Positions 7,652-15,939 of a DNA stretch of 43,035 nucleotides are shown in pieces. Both the position numbers and the translations under genes were made by a program. The DNA is from Spiro-02 sp964465155 (GTDB lineage Bacteria; Spirochaetota; Spirochaetia; Sphaerochaetales; Sphaerochaetaceae), in assembly GCA_964465155.1 (NCBI GenBank), contig CAYXIH010000014.1, positions 1-43,035 on the forward strand, written 5' to 3'. Position 1 is the stretch's first letter. Each line of letters begins with the position of its first letter. Under the pieces are notes generated by a model. It was not told where the DNA came from. It saw only the letters and a program-made list of their open reading frames with translations, and ran no database searches.

Positions 7652-9086
7652 GCTCCCACTCATCCTTGGTTCTGATTCCCAGGCCAAGGATGCATACCGC
7701 GATATGCTCGCCAAAACCGTGGAGGCAATCCTTGCCTCCATCGGCAATGATGCGGCATATCAAGGGCTCACCCCCCAACAGCTGCAGCAGCAAGTTGCAT
7801 CTGTCGACATGCTTCCCGCACAAGGCCTGGGCTACGAATCCGTCCTCAGGAAGATGGAGGAGATGGTGCTGCCGAACTTCCTGAGGACCTGGTCCCCGGA
7901 CTATATGGCACACCTGCACAGCCCGGCGCTGATGGAGACAATTGCATCGGAGCTGATCCTCTCGACATTCAACCAATCGATGGACTCATGGGACCAGGCC
8001 CCCGTTGCCACGGAAATAGAAGTACAGGTCATCAAGCGGCTCTGTTCCCTCTATGGCTATGCAACAGGGTCGGACGGAGTATTCACTTCCGGCGGAAGCC
8101 AGTCCAACCTCTGCGCGATCACGGCAGCCAGGGACTGGTATTGCTCCAACTTCCTTGGACATGACGTGAAGAAGCTGGGGCTTCCGGCAGAATACCGCAA
8201 GCTGCGCCTCTACACCTCCGCGATCTCCCATTTCTCGATGGAGAAGAGCGCCCACCTCCTGGGACTTGGCTACGATGCTGTAGTCAAGGTCCCGGTAGAC
8301 AGCCAGTGCAGGATGGACATCGATGCCCTCAAGGCACTTGTGCAGGCTGACTTGGAAGCAGGCAATCTTCCCATGTGCGTCGTCGCGACCATTGGCACGA
8401 CCGACTTTGGCAGCATCGACAATGTCGATGCAATCCGTCCCATCTGCGACTTGGCGCACATGTGGCTCCATGCCGATGCCGCCTACGGCAGCGCAGCTAT
8501 CCTGTCACCGACCTACCGAGGTCGTCTGGGGAACCTCAGCCTGTGCGACTCGATCACGGTGGACTTCCACAAGATGTTCTTGTTGCCCATCTCCTGCTCG
8601 GCAGTTCTGGTCAAGGATGGTTCGGCGCTGGATGTATTCACACTCCATGCCGACTATCTCAACAGGGAAGAGGACGAGGAAGATGGATATACCAACTTGG
8701 TCGGCAAGTCGATCCAGACGACCCGGCGCTTCGATGCACTGAAGGTCTGGGTTGCGTTCCAGGTCCGGGGTGCAGACGGTTTTGCATCGCTGATCGACAC
8801 GGTGATCGGAAACGCCGCATATCTGTATGACATCCTCAGCGCAGACAGCCAATTCAAGGTTGCCGTCAAACCGGAGCTCAGCTCGGTTGTGTTCCGCCTT
8901 GTCGCTTCTGACGAAGTCAACAAGCGGGTACGCCGTTCGCTGATGCACCACGAGGGAACAGTCATTGGGCAGACGGTGTATGACGGGAAGACCTTCCTCA
9001 AGTTCACATTGCTCAATCCCGCGATCACCCATGGGAAGCTGGAACACCTGTTGCAGCTGATCAAACGAATTGGCGCAGGTGCATGA
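7635..9086 (+). CDS. ddc: Group II PLP decarboxylase, probable L-2,4-diaminobutyrate decarboxylase
   Basis: A 483-residue PLP-dependent decarboxylase. Signature parts are TSGGSQSNLCAI (cofactor phosphate region), WLHADAAYGSAA (Asp that pairs with the PLP ring nitrogen), and the Schiff-base lysine K313 in VDFHKMFLLP. It is expected to convert 2,4-diaminobutyrate into 1,3-diaminopropane plus CO2, giving a polyamine building block. It overlaps the aminotransferase gene by 17 bases. I prefer the ATG at 7635, which lies 9 bases after GAGG; the ATG at 7629 is too close to that site. Substrate identity is inferred from the neighbour. Confidence 0.85.
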   Translation: MSHSAELPLILGSDSQAKDAYRDMLAKTVEAILASIGNDAAYQGLTPQQLQQQVASVDMLPAQGLGYESVLRKMEEMVLPNFLRTWSPDYMAHLHSPALMETIASELILSTFNQSMDSWDQAPVATEIEVQVIKRLCSLYGYATGSDGVFTSGGSQSNLCAITAARDWYCSNFLGHDVKKLGLPAEYRKLRLYTSAISHFSMEKSAHLLGLGYDAVVKVPVDSQCRMDIDALKALVQADLEAGNLPMCVVATIGTTDFGSIDNVDAIRPICDLAHMWLHADAAYGSAAILSPTYRGRLGNLSLCDSITVDFHKMFLLPISCSAVLVKDGSALDVFTLHADYLNREEDEEDGYTNLVGKSIQTTRRFDALKVWVAFQVRGADGFASLIDTVIGNAAYLYDILSADSQFKVAVKPELSSVVFRLVASDEVNKRVRRSLMHHEGTVIGQTVYDGKTFLKFTLLNPAITHGKLEHLLQLIKRIGAGA

Positions 9087-9133
9087 TCGGCCAAGTGTTG
9101 CACATCGGACTGTAATCTGATACGCTGTCCCTT

Positions 9134-9166
9134 GGAAAAAGTCGGTGAATATCCGGCTTTTTCCTT
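9134..9166 (+). terminator. Terminator after the diaminobutyrate decarboxylase gene
   Basis: A 12-bp stem (GGAAAAAGTCGG at 9134-9145 with CCGGCTTTTTCC at 9153-9164, one G-T pair) closes a 7-nt loop. The A-rich 5' arm gives the U-run within the 3' arm, as in bidirectional terminators. Confidence 0.75.
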
Positions 9167-9290
9167 CTATGACTTCATGATACCAGTGGTTATCCCACAT
9201 AAGTTTGAGTATACTTTGTACGGAAACGTCAAGTACGCAATTTGTACACGCGCGAAATGACGCCCCTGGCGTGATCATCGCAAGGATATA

Positions 9291-9313
9291 TTGATCCACG
9301 ACGCTTGGATCAA
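9291..9313 (+). promoter_or_regulatory. Leader hairpin directly upstream of the tig ribosome-binding site
   Basis: TTGATCCA (9291-9298) and TGGATCAA (9306-9313) are perfect 8-bp arms with a 7-nt loop. They end a few bases before the GGAAGAGG ribosome-binding site of tig. It could be an RNA stem that affects tig translation or stability, or a DNA operator. There is no T-run, so it is not a terminator. Confidence 0.4.
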
Positions 9314-9330
9314 AAGGAAGAGGAAATAGC

Positions 9331-10677
9331 ATGATTGCTGACAAGAAGATCAAGGAATTGGAGAACTCCTCCATCGAGCTTACGATCACAGTACCCGCAG
9401 ATGCCATCGAGGCAGCTTACCAGGACACGCTCAAGAAATATTCGCAGCAGGTCCAGATCAAGGGATTCCGCAAGGGCAAAGTACCCGTATCCGTGCTTGA
9501 GAGCAAGTTTGGCAAGTCGATCCGCGAGGAAAGCACCTTTGCCGCCATGGAGGACGCTGTCAAAGAGGCAACAGACTCCCTGGAAACCAAGCAGAAGCCC
9601 CTCCCCTACAGCACACCAGAGCTGCAGAACGAAGAGACCCTGATGCCTTTCGTTCCCAACACTGACGTCACCTTCTCCGTTGTCTATGACATCATGCCCG
9701 AAGTAAAGGTTCCCACCTACACTGGCCTGACCGCCAATGTACCCAAGGTTGAAGTGACCGACGAGCTCGTGGCCAAGGAGATCGAGAAGCTCCAGGACCA
9801 GAATGCACTGGTCGTCGAGAAGGACGTTCCCGCTGCCGATGGCAACATCGTCACCGTTGACTACGTCGAGCTCGACGCTGACGGCAACGAGGTAGCTGGC
9901 ACAGCCCGCAAGGACTTCACCTTCACCCTCGGTACCGGCTACAACTTCTACAAGATCGACGAAGACATCGCCGGCATGAAGAAGGGCGAGTCCAAGACCA
10001 TCTCCAAGACCTATGCAGACGACGCCGATGTCGCAGGCTATGCAGGAAAGACCATCACGCTGAAGATTGACGTGCAGAACGTCAAGGTCCGTGATATCCC
10101 CGCACTTGACGATGAGTTTGCACAGGACGTGAACGCCGAGTACAAGACTGTCGCCGACTTGCAGGATGCCACCAAGAAGAAGCTCCAGGCAAACCTGACT
10201 GGCCGCCTCGACGAAATGAAGCTCAATGCACTGTTCGACATCCTCCTGCCCGAGGCGAACGTCGTTGTTCCCAAGTCCATGGTTGACCTCGAGGTCGAGC
10301 AGAACTGGAACAAGTTCATCCGCCAGAGCGGCCTGTCCGAAGAGCAGGTGATGCAGTTCCTCGGAATGCAGAACCAGACCAAGGAAGGGATCATGGGCGA
10401 ATGGAGGGCTGACGCAGAGAAGAGCCTGCGCATCCAGCTGCTGATGGACAAGATCAAGGAGATCGAGAACTTCCCAGTCGACGAGGCTGAGTTCGAGAAA
10501 GCTTGTGAAGCCCAGCTGAAGGATGTCACCAACGAAGAGCAGAAGCAGTACTACCGCGACATGATCAAGGACGACATGCAGTTCCAGCAGGTCGGCAAGT
10601 ACCTTCTCGCAAACAACACCTTCAACGAGGACAAGACCATTTCCTACGATGACTTCATCAATGGGAAGCTTGACTAA
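9331..10677 (+). CDS. tig: Trigger factor, ribosome-associated chaperone and prolyl isomerase
   Basis: A 448-residue protein of the usual trigger-factor length. The N-terminal ribosome-docking domain carries the signature GFRKGKVP at 45-52. The middle FKBP-like peptidyl-prolyl isomerase domain (about 160-245) includes VTVDYVELDADGNEV and DEDIAGMKKGESKTI. The C-terminal helical chaperone arms follow. It binds the ribosome exit tunnel and shields nascent chains. The start is set by GGAAGAGG 7 bases upstream. It precedes clpP and clpX, the common bacterial order, but a strong terminator separates it from clpP. Confidence 0.97.
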   Translation: MIADKKIKELENSSIELTITVPADAIEAAYQDTLKKYSQQVQIKGFRKGKVPVSVLESKFGKSIREESTFAAMEDAVKEATDSLETKQKPLPYSTPELQNEETLMPFVPNTDVTFSVVYDIMPEVKVPTYTGLTANVPKVEVTDELVAKEIEKLQDQNALVVEKDVPAADGNIVTVDYVELDADGNEVAGTARKDFTFTLGTGYNFYKIDEDIAGMKKGESKTISKTYADDADVAGYAGKTITLKIDVQNVKVRDIPALDDEFAQDVNAEYKTVADLQDATKKKLQANLTGRLDEMKLNALFDILLPEANVVVPKSMVDLEVEQNWNKFIRQSGLSEEQVMQFLGMQNQTKEGIMGEWRADAEKSLRIQLLMDKIKEIENFPVDEAEFEKACEAQLKDVTNEEQKQYYRDMIKDDMQFQQVGKYLLANNTFNEDKTISYDDFINGKLD

Positions 10678-10705
10678 GTGATGCTGGGTTCACTCTAGCA
10701 TCGAG

Positions 10706-10739
10706 AAAAGGGCGGCTACCTGTCGGTTGCCGCCTTTTT
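10706..10739 (+). terminator. Terminator between tig and clpP
   Basis: AAAAGGGCGGC (10706-10716) pairs with GCCGCCTTTTT (10729-10739) around a 12-nt loop, giving a G+C-rich stem and a T-run. Only about 40 bases separate it from the clpP start, and no good promoter is visible there. clpPX may therefore depend on read-through or on a promoter hidden in this stretch. Confidence 0.85.
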
Positions 10740-10780
10740 CACCAAATATCCATACCCTGAATAAAATACCGGAGGAACGG

Positions 10781-11392
10781 ATGAACATGAATAGAAACGA
10801 CGAACGGATGCAGACGCTGGTGCCCATGGTTGTGGAGCAGTCAGGAGTCGGAGAACGTTCTTACGATATCTTCAGCAGGCTGCTGAAGGACCGCATCATC
10901 TTCCTCGATGGTGAAATCAACGATGCAACGGCCGACTTGGTTGTTGCGCAGATGCTGTTCCTGGAGTCTGAGGATCCGTCCAAGGACATCAACTTGTACA
11001 TCAACTCACCCGGTGGCAGCGTCACCGCAGGCTTTGCAATATATGACACGATGCAGTACATCAAGAGCGACGTGCAGACCATCTGCATGGGGCAGGCTGC
11101 CTCAATGGCAGCATTGCTCCTGACCGCTGGTGCCAAGGGCAAGCGGTTCATCCTCCCTTCGGCACGGGTGATGATCCACCAGCCATGGGGAGGCGTCAAG
11201 GGCCAGGCAACTGACATTTCAATCCATGCCAAGGAGATTGGGAGATTGAAGAAGCTCTCGATCGAATACTTTGCCCAGTGCACTGGAAAAGGACAGGATG
11301 TCGTTGCGGCTGACTTGGAACGCGATTATTTCCTTGATGCACAGGAATCGGTGGACTACGGACTGGTCGACCGCGTCCTGAGAAGGAGCTAG
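10781..11392 (+). CDS. clpP: ATP-dependent Clp protease proteolytic subunit
   Basis: A 203-residue serine peptidase that forms the 14-subunit barrel of ClpXP/ClpAP. The catalytic triad is visible as S108 (GQAASMA), H133 (MIHQPWGG) and D182 (LERDYF). The oxyanion region NSPGGSV is at 75-81. The start at 10781 follows GGAGG at 5 bases; an open frame upstream to 10727 runs through the terminator stem and is rejected. The clpX start lies 5 bases after its stop, with the clpX ribosome-binding site inside the last clpP codons. Confidence 0.97.
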   Translation: MNMNRNDERMQTLVPMVVEQSGVGERSYDIFSRLLKDRIIFLDGEINDATADLVVAQMLFLESEDPSKDINLYINSPGGSVTAGFAIYDTMQYIKSDVQTICMGQAASMAALLLTAGAKGKRFILPSARVMIHQPWGGVKGQATDISIHAKEIGRLKKLSIEYFAQCTGKGQDVVAADLERDYFLDAQESVDYGLVDRVLRRS

Positions 11393-11397
11393 CATCG

Positions 11398-12645
11398 ATG
11401 GCTAAGAATACAAAGACCTGCTCTTTCTGCGGAAAGAACTACGAAGACGTCAAGAGGCTCATCGCCGGACCTGGTGTCGCAATTTGCGATGAATGCATCA
11501 GGACCTGCAACAAGATTCTCCAAAGCGATCCTGCCGAGGCTGACACCACGGGCGTCCCCGAGGAGATTCCTACCCCACAGGAGCTCAAGGCATATCTGGA
11601 TGACTATGTAATTGGTCAGGAAGCTGCAAAGCGGGTTCTCTCCGTTGCAGTGTACAACCACTACAAGCGCGTCAAGTACCAGGACAAGATTGCACAGGAA
11701 GGCGTTGAGCTGGACAAGTCCAACATCCTGATGATCGGTCCCACGGGAACCGGCAAGACCCTTCTTGCCCGTACCCTTGCAAAGAAGCTGGAAGTCCCCT
11801 TCGCCATCGCCGACGCTACCACCCTCACTGAGGCTGGGTATGTCGGTGAGGACGTCGAGAACATCCTCCTCAAGCTCATCCAGAACGCAAATGACAATAT
11901 CTCCGCTGCAGAACATGGAATCATCTTCATCGATGAAATCGACAAGATCGCAAAGAAAGGGGAAAACGCCTCCATCACCAGGGATGTCTCCGGCGAAGGT
12001 GTTCAGCAAGCCCTGCTGAAGATCATCGAGGGGACTGATGCTTCCGTTCCTCCCCAGGGAGGTCGCAAGCATCCCAACCAGGAGATGCTGAAAATCAACA
12101 CACGGAACATCCTGTTCATCTGTGGTGGTGCATTCGTAGGCCTGGACAAGGTCATCGAGAAACGTATTGCAACCCATCCGATGGGGTTTGGGGCCGATGT
12201 GGTCTCGCGTGAGAGCAAGGACCTCTCCAAGCTCTATAGTGCAATGCACCCCGATGATCTGGTAAAGTTCGGCTTGATCCCCGAATTCATCGGTCGCCTT
12301 CCCATCCACGTGGCGTTGGACAACCTCACAAAGGAAGACCTGGTACGGATCATCACCGAGCCAAAGAACTCGATCATCCGCCAGTACAAGGCCTCCTTCA
12401 AGCTGGATGGAGTTGACCTTGAGTTCCTCCCCGAGGCGATTGATGCAGTTGCCGAAAAGGCAATCGTCCAAAAGACCGGTGCCCGTGGCCTCCGCTCCAT
12501 CGTAGAGAACATCATGACAGACATCATGTATGATATTCCCTCGATGGATGATGTCACAAAGGTCATCGTGACCAGGGATTCCGTGGAATGCGGAACAAAG
12601 CCCCTGGTCCTCCGTGGAGATGGTGCCAGTGTTTACCTACCCTGA
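11398..12645 (+). CDS. clpX: ClpX, AAA+ unfoldase of the ClpXP protease
   Basis: A 415-residue hexameric unfoldase that feeds substrates to ClpP. The N-terminal zinc-binding domain has C8, C11, C30 and C33. The AAA+ core shows Walker A GPTGTGKT (114-121), pore loop GYVGED (147-152), Walker B IIFIDEID (175-182), the RKH loop (GGRKHP) and sensor 2 GARGLRS. It is full length. Its start follows AAGGAG at 9 bases. The 3' end overlaps the start of the DHH phosphoesterase gene, so the operon is clpP-clpX-nrnA-like. Confidence 0.97.
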   Translation: MAKNTKTCSFCGKNYEDVKRLIAGPGVAICDECIRTCNKILQSDPAEADTTGVPEEIPTPQELKAYLDDYVIGQEAAKRVLSVAVYNHYKRVKYQDKIAQEGVELDKSNILMIGPTGTGKTLLARTLAKKLEVPFAIADATTLTEAGYVGEDVENILLKLIQNANDNISAAEHGIIFIDEIDKIAKKGENASITRDVSGEGVQQALLKIIEGTDASVPPQGGRKHPNQEMLKINTRNILFICGGAFVGLDKVIEKRIATHPMGFGADVVSRESKDLSKLYSAMHPDDLVKFGLIPEFIGRLPIHVALDNLTKEDLVRIITEPKNSIIRQYKASFKLDGVDLEFLPEAIDAVAEKAIVQKTGARGLRSIVENIMTDIMYDIPSMDDVTKVIVTRDSVECGTKPLVLRGDGASVYLP

Positions 12646-13615
12646 CGTCCCCCAGGACTTCATCGAAGCCCTGAAGAAAAGCACCCATGTAGTCATCGTC
12701 GGGCATCTTGCTCCCGACGGTGACTGCCTGCATAGCGAGCTCGCCATGCAGTGGTTGCTCACCCATATGGGCAAAGAGGTGTTCCTTGCAAACTCAGGAC
12801 CGTTCGACCGTCCTGAGATTTCATATTGGAGCGCATTCTTCAGGCCCACGATCCCACAGAGCTTCCTTGACCAGAAACCACTGGTGGTGATCACCGACTG
12901 CTCCTCATTGGATCGTATCGGCGAGAACCTGGCCCAGCAGGTCAAGGACCTGGAGATCCTGATCATCGACCACCACAGCTCCGGATCGGCCTTTGGGACA
13001 TACAAGTACATCGTTCCGCAGTCCTACTCCACGACGCTGGTGATCCAGCATCTCTATGAGACATTGGGTGTGACGATCAACGAGCAGGTGGCACGCCACC
13101 TCTTCTTTGGTTTTGCTACAGATACGGGATTCTTCAGGTATATCGCAGCTGAGCGTGGGGAGACCCTCCGAATGGCTGCCGACTTGGTGGATGCCGGTGT
13201 CTCTCCCAATGAAGTATATGACGAGATGACGGGTGGAAAAGAACTTGCATCGATCAAATATCTCGCACGTCTCATCGAACGCACCGAAACCCTCTTTGAT
13301 GGGAAGATTCTCGTCAGCCATGAAACGGAAGGCGATGTCGAGGAATTTGGAAGCGACCATCGTCCCAGCGATGCATTGTATGCCGCACTTTTGAGCGTAC
13401 GTGGCGTACAGGCGGTCCTCTTCTTCAAGATATCCGACTCTGGAAAGGTGGAGATTGGATTTCGTGCCAGCCATGCAAGTACTGTGGACGTTGGACAGAT
13501 TGCGGCGGACCTCGGAGGAGGTGGCCACAAGAAAGCTGCAGGTGCGACAGTTGATGGTTCATATGAGTCAATCCGGCCGAAGGTGATCGAAGCACTCAGG
13601 CACCAGCTTCAGTAG
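12620..13615 (+). CDS. nrnA: DHH/DHHA1 phosphoesterase, NrnA-like oligoribonuclease / pAp phosphatase
   Basis: A 331-residue manganese-type phosphoesterase. The DHH domain shows GHLAPDGDC (H29, D33, D35), VVITDCSSLDRI, the DHH motif IIDHHSSG, and FGFATDTGFFRY. The C-terminal DHHA1 domain has the GGGHKKAAGA loop that binds nucleic-acid phosphates. Family members degrade 2-5 nt RNA and can remove the 3' phosphate of pAp. The start lies inside clpX (26-base overlap); ATG at 12620 is chosen over the GTG at 12614. Coupling to clpX suggests co-expression. Other DHH subfamilies (for example cyclic-dinucleotide linear-product hydrolases) share these motifs, so the exact substrate is less sure than the family. 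Confidence 0.85.
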   Translation: MVPVFTYPDVPQDFIEALKKSTHVVIVGHLAPDGDCLHSELAMQWLLTHMGKEVFLANSGPFDRPEISYWSAFFRPTIPQSFLDQKPLVVITDCSSLDRIGENLAQQVKDLEILIIDHHSSGSAFGTYKYIVPQSYSTTLVIQHLYETLGVTINEQVARHLFFGFATDTGFFRYIAAERGETLRMAADLVDAGVSPNEVYDEMTGGKELASIKYLARLIERTETLFDGKILVSHETEGDVEEFGSDHRPSDALYAALLSVRGVQAVLFFKISDSGKVEIGFRASHASTVDVGQIAADLGGGGHKKAAGATVDGSYESIRPKVIEALRHQLQ

Positions 13616-13684
13616 CTACGCAAAACAACAAGTTTTACGATTTATATTTGTTTGGAATAGAAAGACCTATCCACTCAAAGAAAC

Positions 13685-13713
13685 AACCGTGTCATTCGCT
13701 GGCACGGTTTTTT
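13685..13713 (+). terminator. Terminator after the clpPX-nrnA operon
   Basis: AACCGTGTC (13685-13693) pairs with GGCACGGTT (13701-13709), with one G-T pair and a 7-nt loop, followed by six T (13708-13713). It lies only 44 bases before the next gene, so it could also act as an attenuator for that gene if a promoter lies upstream in 13616-13684. Confidence 0.78.
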
Positions 13714-13757
13714 CATATCCATATCCATCGAACAAATGGGGAGAGGAGGAAACACTC

Positions 13758-14801
13758 ATGGATCGGATCACGGATATGGTCATCAGCTTCAATGCCAGTG
13801 GCACACAGGAGGAAACGAGCTCGGTCAGACAGGAGCTGCTCGATTATTGCGCACAGGTATTCTATCAATATCCAAAAGAGGTGCACCTCATGGATGAGGA
13901 GTTTTGTGCCCAGTTCCTGATAGAGAACCAGCCCTACTTCATGGGCATCATCAGGAACTTCAAGGAACGGGGGCTCAGCTTTGAGACATACCTCAAGAAG
14001 ATAGTACGCATACGCACGAGGATGTTCATGAGCAATATCAGGAAAGCACACCGCATGGAACGGATGGTCATCTCGTCGACAAGCATGGATGGCCTTGTAT
14101 TCTCAGGAATGAACATGGCATCCGAACGAGATGGTTCGGTTACACTTGAGGCCATAGCGCCCGAGGAAGACCCGTTGGAGGTGATGGCAGAGAATGCTCC
14201 GGATTATGCACCCACGAAACTCCCTGCACATGTGTTGTTCGACTCCATCGTACACAACCATGCAAAACCTGTACGCACATCACAACTTTCCCAACGGGGA
14301 CCTCAGGCCACCAACACCATCGGCAACATGTTCAAGGACCTGACGTTCCGCAAGCGTTTCCTGCTGTTGGTACTCTCCTTCCCCGACCAATTGAACGACT
14401 CAATGGTCAGCAAAATAGCAGAGGCGTTGGAAGTTCCTACGGAAGACCTTGCCGAGCTGGTCCATGAGATATCCCAATACGGTGAGCGCAGGACACGGCG
14501 CAGGGAGTTGCTGAGGCAAATTGTCAACAAGCATTGGAAGCGGTACGTCTGGCTGGACCATCAGATCCAAGCTGTGGCTCAGGAAGGAAGCGAAGATACC
14601 TATGTGCTGAGAAAGCTCAGGCGTGAACGCGATTGGGCAAGGACTTCCCTCCGGGCACGGAGAAGGGAGATCCGGCATTGTCCTCCCGGTATATCCAACG
14701 AAGAGCTATCACAGGTACTGGGGATACCCAAGGGTACCATCTGCTCTTCCACCTTCTATGCACGCAAGGCACTTGCCAGTTGCATGCAGGAGCAAAGCTG
14801 A
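13758..14801 (+). CDS. Sigma-70-like protein of unusual architecture, function unknown
   Basis: A 347-residue protein. The start at 13758 follows GAGAGGAGGA at 7 bases. Its last ~40 residues look like sigma region 4 / an ECF-type helix-turn-helix: SNEELSQVLGIPKGTICSS followed by TFYARKAL. An N-terminal helical part (about 25-110), with LSFETYLKKIVRIRTRMFM and a following basic stretch, recalls sigma region 2. Between them lies a long, unassigned segment with ERRTRRRELLRQIVNKHWKRY. This could be a divergent sigma factor or a sigma-derived regulator. No anti-sigma gene is adjacent. The similarity is pattern-based and not tested, so I keep the call at sigma-like. Confidence 0.7.
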   Translation: MDRITDMVISFNASGTQEETSSVRQELLDYCAQVFYQYPKEVHLMDEEFCAQFLIENQPYFMGIIRNFKERGLSFETYLKKIVRIRTRMFMSNIRKAHRMERMVISSTSMDGLVFSGMNMASERDGSVTLEAIAPEEDPLEVMAENAPDYAPTKLPAHVLFDSIVHNHAKPVRTSQLSQRGPQATNTIGNMFKDLTFRKRFLLLVLSFPDQLNDSMVSKIAEALEVPTEDLAELVHEISQYGERRTRRRELLRQIVNKHWKRYVWLDHQIQAVAQEGSEDTYVLRKLRRERDWARTSLRARRREIRHCPPGISNEELSQVLGIPKGTICSSTFYARKALASCMQEQS

Positions 14802-14923
14802 CTTGCTACCTCCCTGCGGTGATTTTGGGTGACTATTGATTTGCAAGATGATACGATTTGTGGCGAGTGACACACACAACGAGAAACAACTTGCCACATG
14901 TCGAATTCAATGAGGATACACAA

Positions 14924-15265
14924 ATGAACAAAATGATAGCCTGCTGCGGCCTGAACTGTGAAACATGCGATGCATATCTGGCCACTATCCACAATGACGA
15001 TACGCTGCGAAGAAAAACAGCAGCGCTTTGGGCAAAGCTGAACAATGCCCCGATCACACCACAGATGATCAACTGCAATGGCTGTCGGATGGATGGAGCC
15101 AAGACACCATTCTGCCAGAGCATGTGCGAGATACGCATATGCGTGGCTTCGAAAGGCTTTGCAACCTGTGGAGACTGCGTTGAGCTGGAACACTGCCCAA
15201 AGCTCTCCATGGTCACGCACAGCAATCCAACCGCTCTGGCAACGCTCAAGGACAACCGGAGATAG
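14924..15265 (+). CDS. Small cysteine-rich DUF3795-type protein
   Basis: A 113-residue protein with 13 cysteines: CCGLNCETCDAY at the start, NCNGCRMDG, FCQSMCEIRIC, and FATCGDCVELEHCPKL. This spacing is typical of DUF3795 proteins, which are common in anaerobes and have no known function. The cysteines suggest bound zinc or an iron-sulfur cluster. The start at 14924 follows TGAGGA at about 8 bases; an open frame back to 14858 has no such site. It is followed by rdgB after 55 bases. A 122-base gap before it contains no confident promoter. Confidence 0.8.
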   Translation: MNKMIACCGLNCETCDAYLATIHNDDTLRRKTAALWAKLNNAPITPQMINCNGCRMDGAKTPFCQSMCEIRICVASKGFATCGDCVELEHCPKLSMVTHSNPTALATLKDNRR

Positions 15266-15320
15266 CACCCAGGGGTATCCTGACTTGCAGGCAAGCGATA
15301 AAGAGGCTATCCTGTCACCC

Positions 15321-15920
15321 ATGGAACTATTGTTTGCAAGTGGGAACGCCCACAAACGTGAAGAACTGAGCCGGATCCTGGAGGGAAAGCACACCCTGCT
15401 CCTCCCCCAGGAGATTGGATTGACCTTTGACTACGAGGAGACGGGTGAGACGTTTACCGAGAATGCCTTGGGCAAGGCAATGTACCTCTACCAGCAGGGC
15501 AACTCAATGCCTGTCATAGCAGATGACTCGGGCCTGGTCATCCCAGCTCTCGGAGGAGCGCCAGGAGTGCGGACCGCCCGCTATGGATCTGAACAGGCAG
15601 GAAGGCTCCTCGAATCCCATGAGCGAAACCAATACCTGCTGAAGAACATGCAGCATCTCACAGGATCAGAGCGGGCTGGCTCATTCGTCTGTGCTATTGC
15701 ATTGGTCCTCTCCCCCAACAGGATATGGATTGTCCAGGAATCTGTGGACGGGCATATCATTGACCATGAGGATGGATGCGGAGGCTTTGGCTACGACCCG
15801 GTCTTCTATATAGACGAGGCCGGTTCGACGATGGCGGCACTATCTCCCGAACAAAAAGACTATTACAGCCACCGTGGCAGGGCAGCAAGGAAGTTGCTCA
15901 CCCTCATAGATACCCTATAA
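15321..15920 (+). CDS. rdgB: Non-canonical purine NTP pyrophosphatase (dITP/XTP diphosphatase)
   Basis: A 199-residue HAM1/RdgB-family enzyme that hydrolyses dITP, ITP and XTP to the monophosphates and so keeps deaminated purines out of DNA and RNA. Family motifs are FASGNAHKREEL at the N-terminus (K12), ADDSGL at 67-72, GGFGYDPVF near 154-162, and SHRGRA at 183-188. The length is normal for the family. The start is set by the family N-terminus, since no strong ribosome-binding site lies at the usual distance. pepF follows after 19 bases. Confidence 0.95.
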   Translation: MELLFASGNAHKREELSRILEGKHTLLLPQEIGLTFDYEETGETFTENALGKAMYLYQQGNSMPVIADDSGLVIPALGGAPGVRTARYGSEQAGRLLESHERNQYLLKNMQHLTGSERAGSFVCAIALVLSPNRIWIVQESVDGHIIDHEDGCGGFGYDPVFYIDEAGSTMAALSPEQKDYYSHRGRAARKLLTLIDTL

Positions 15921-15939
15921 CCTACAAAGGAAGTACACC

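Noticed and set aside
6299..9086. An ectoine synthesis operon
   Set aside because: The aminotransferase could be EctB-like, but no ectA or ectC follows, and the partner is a decarboxylase.
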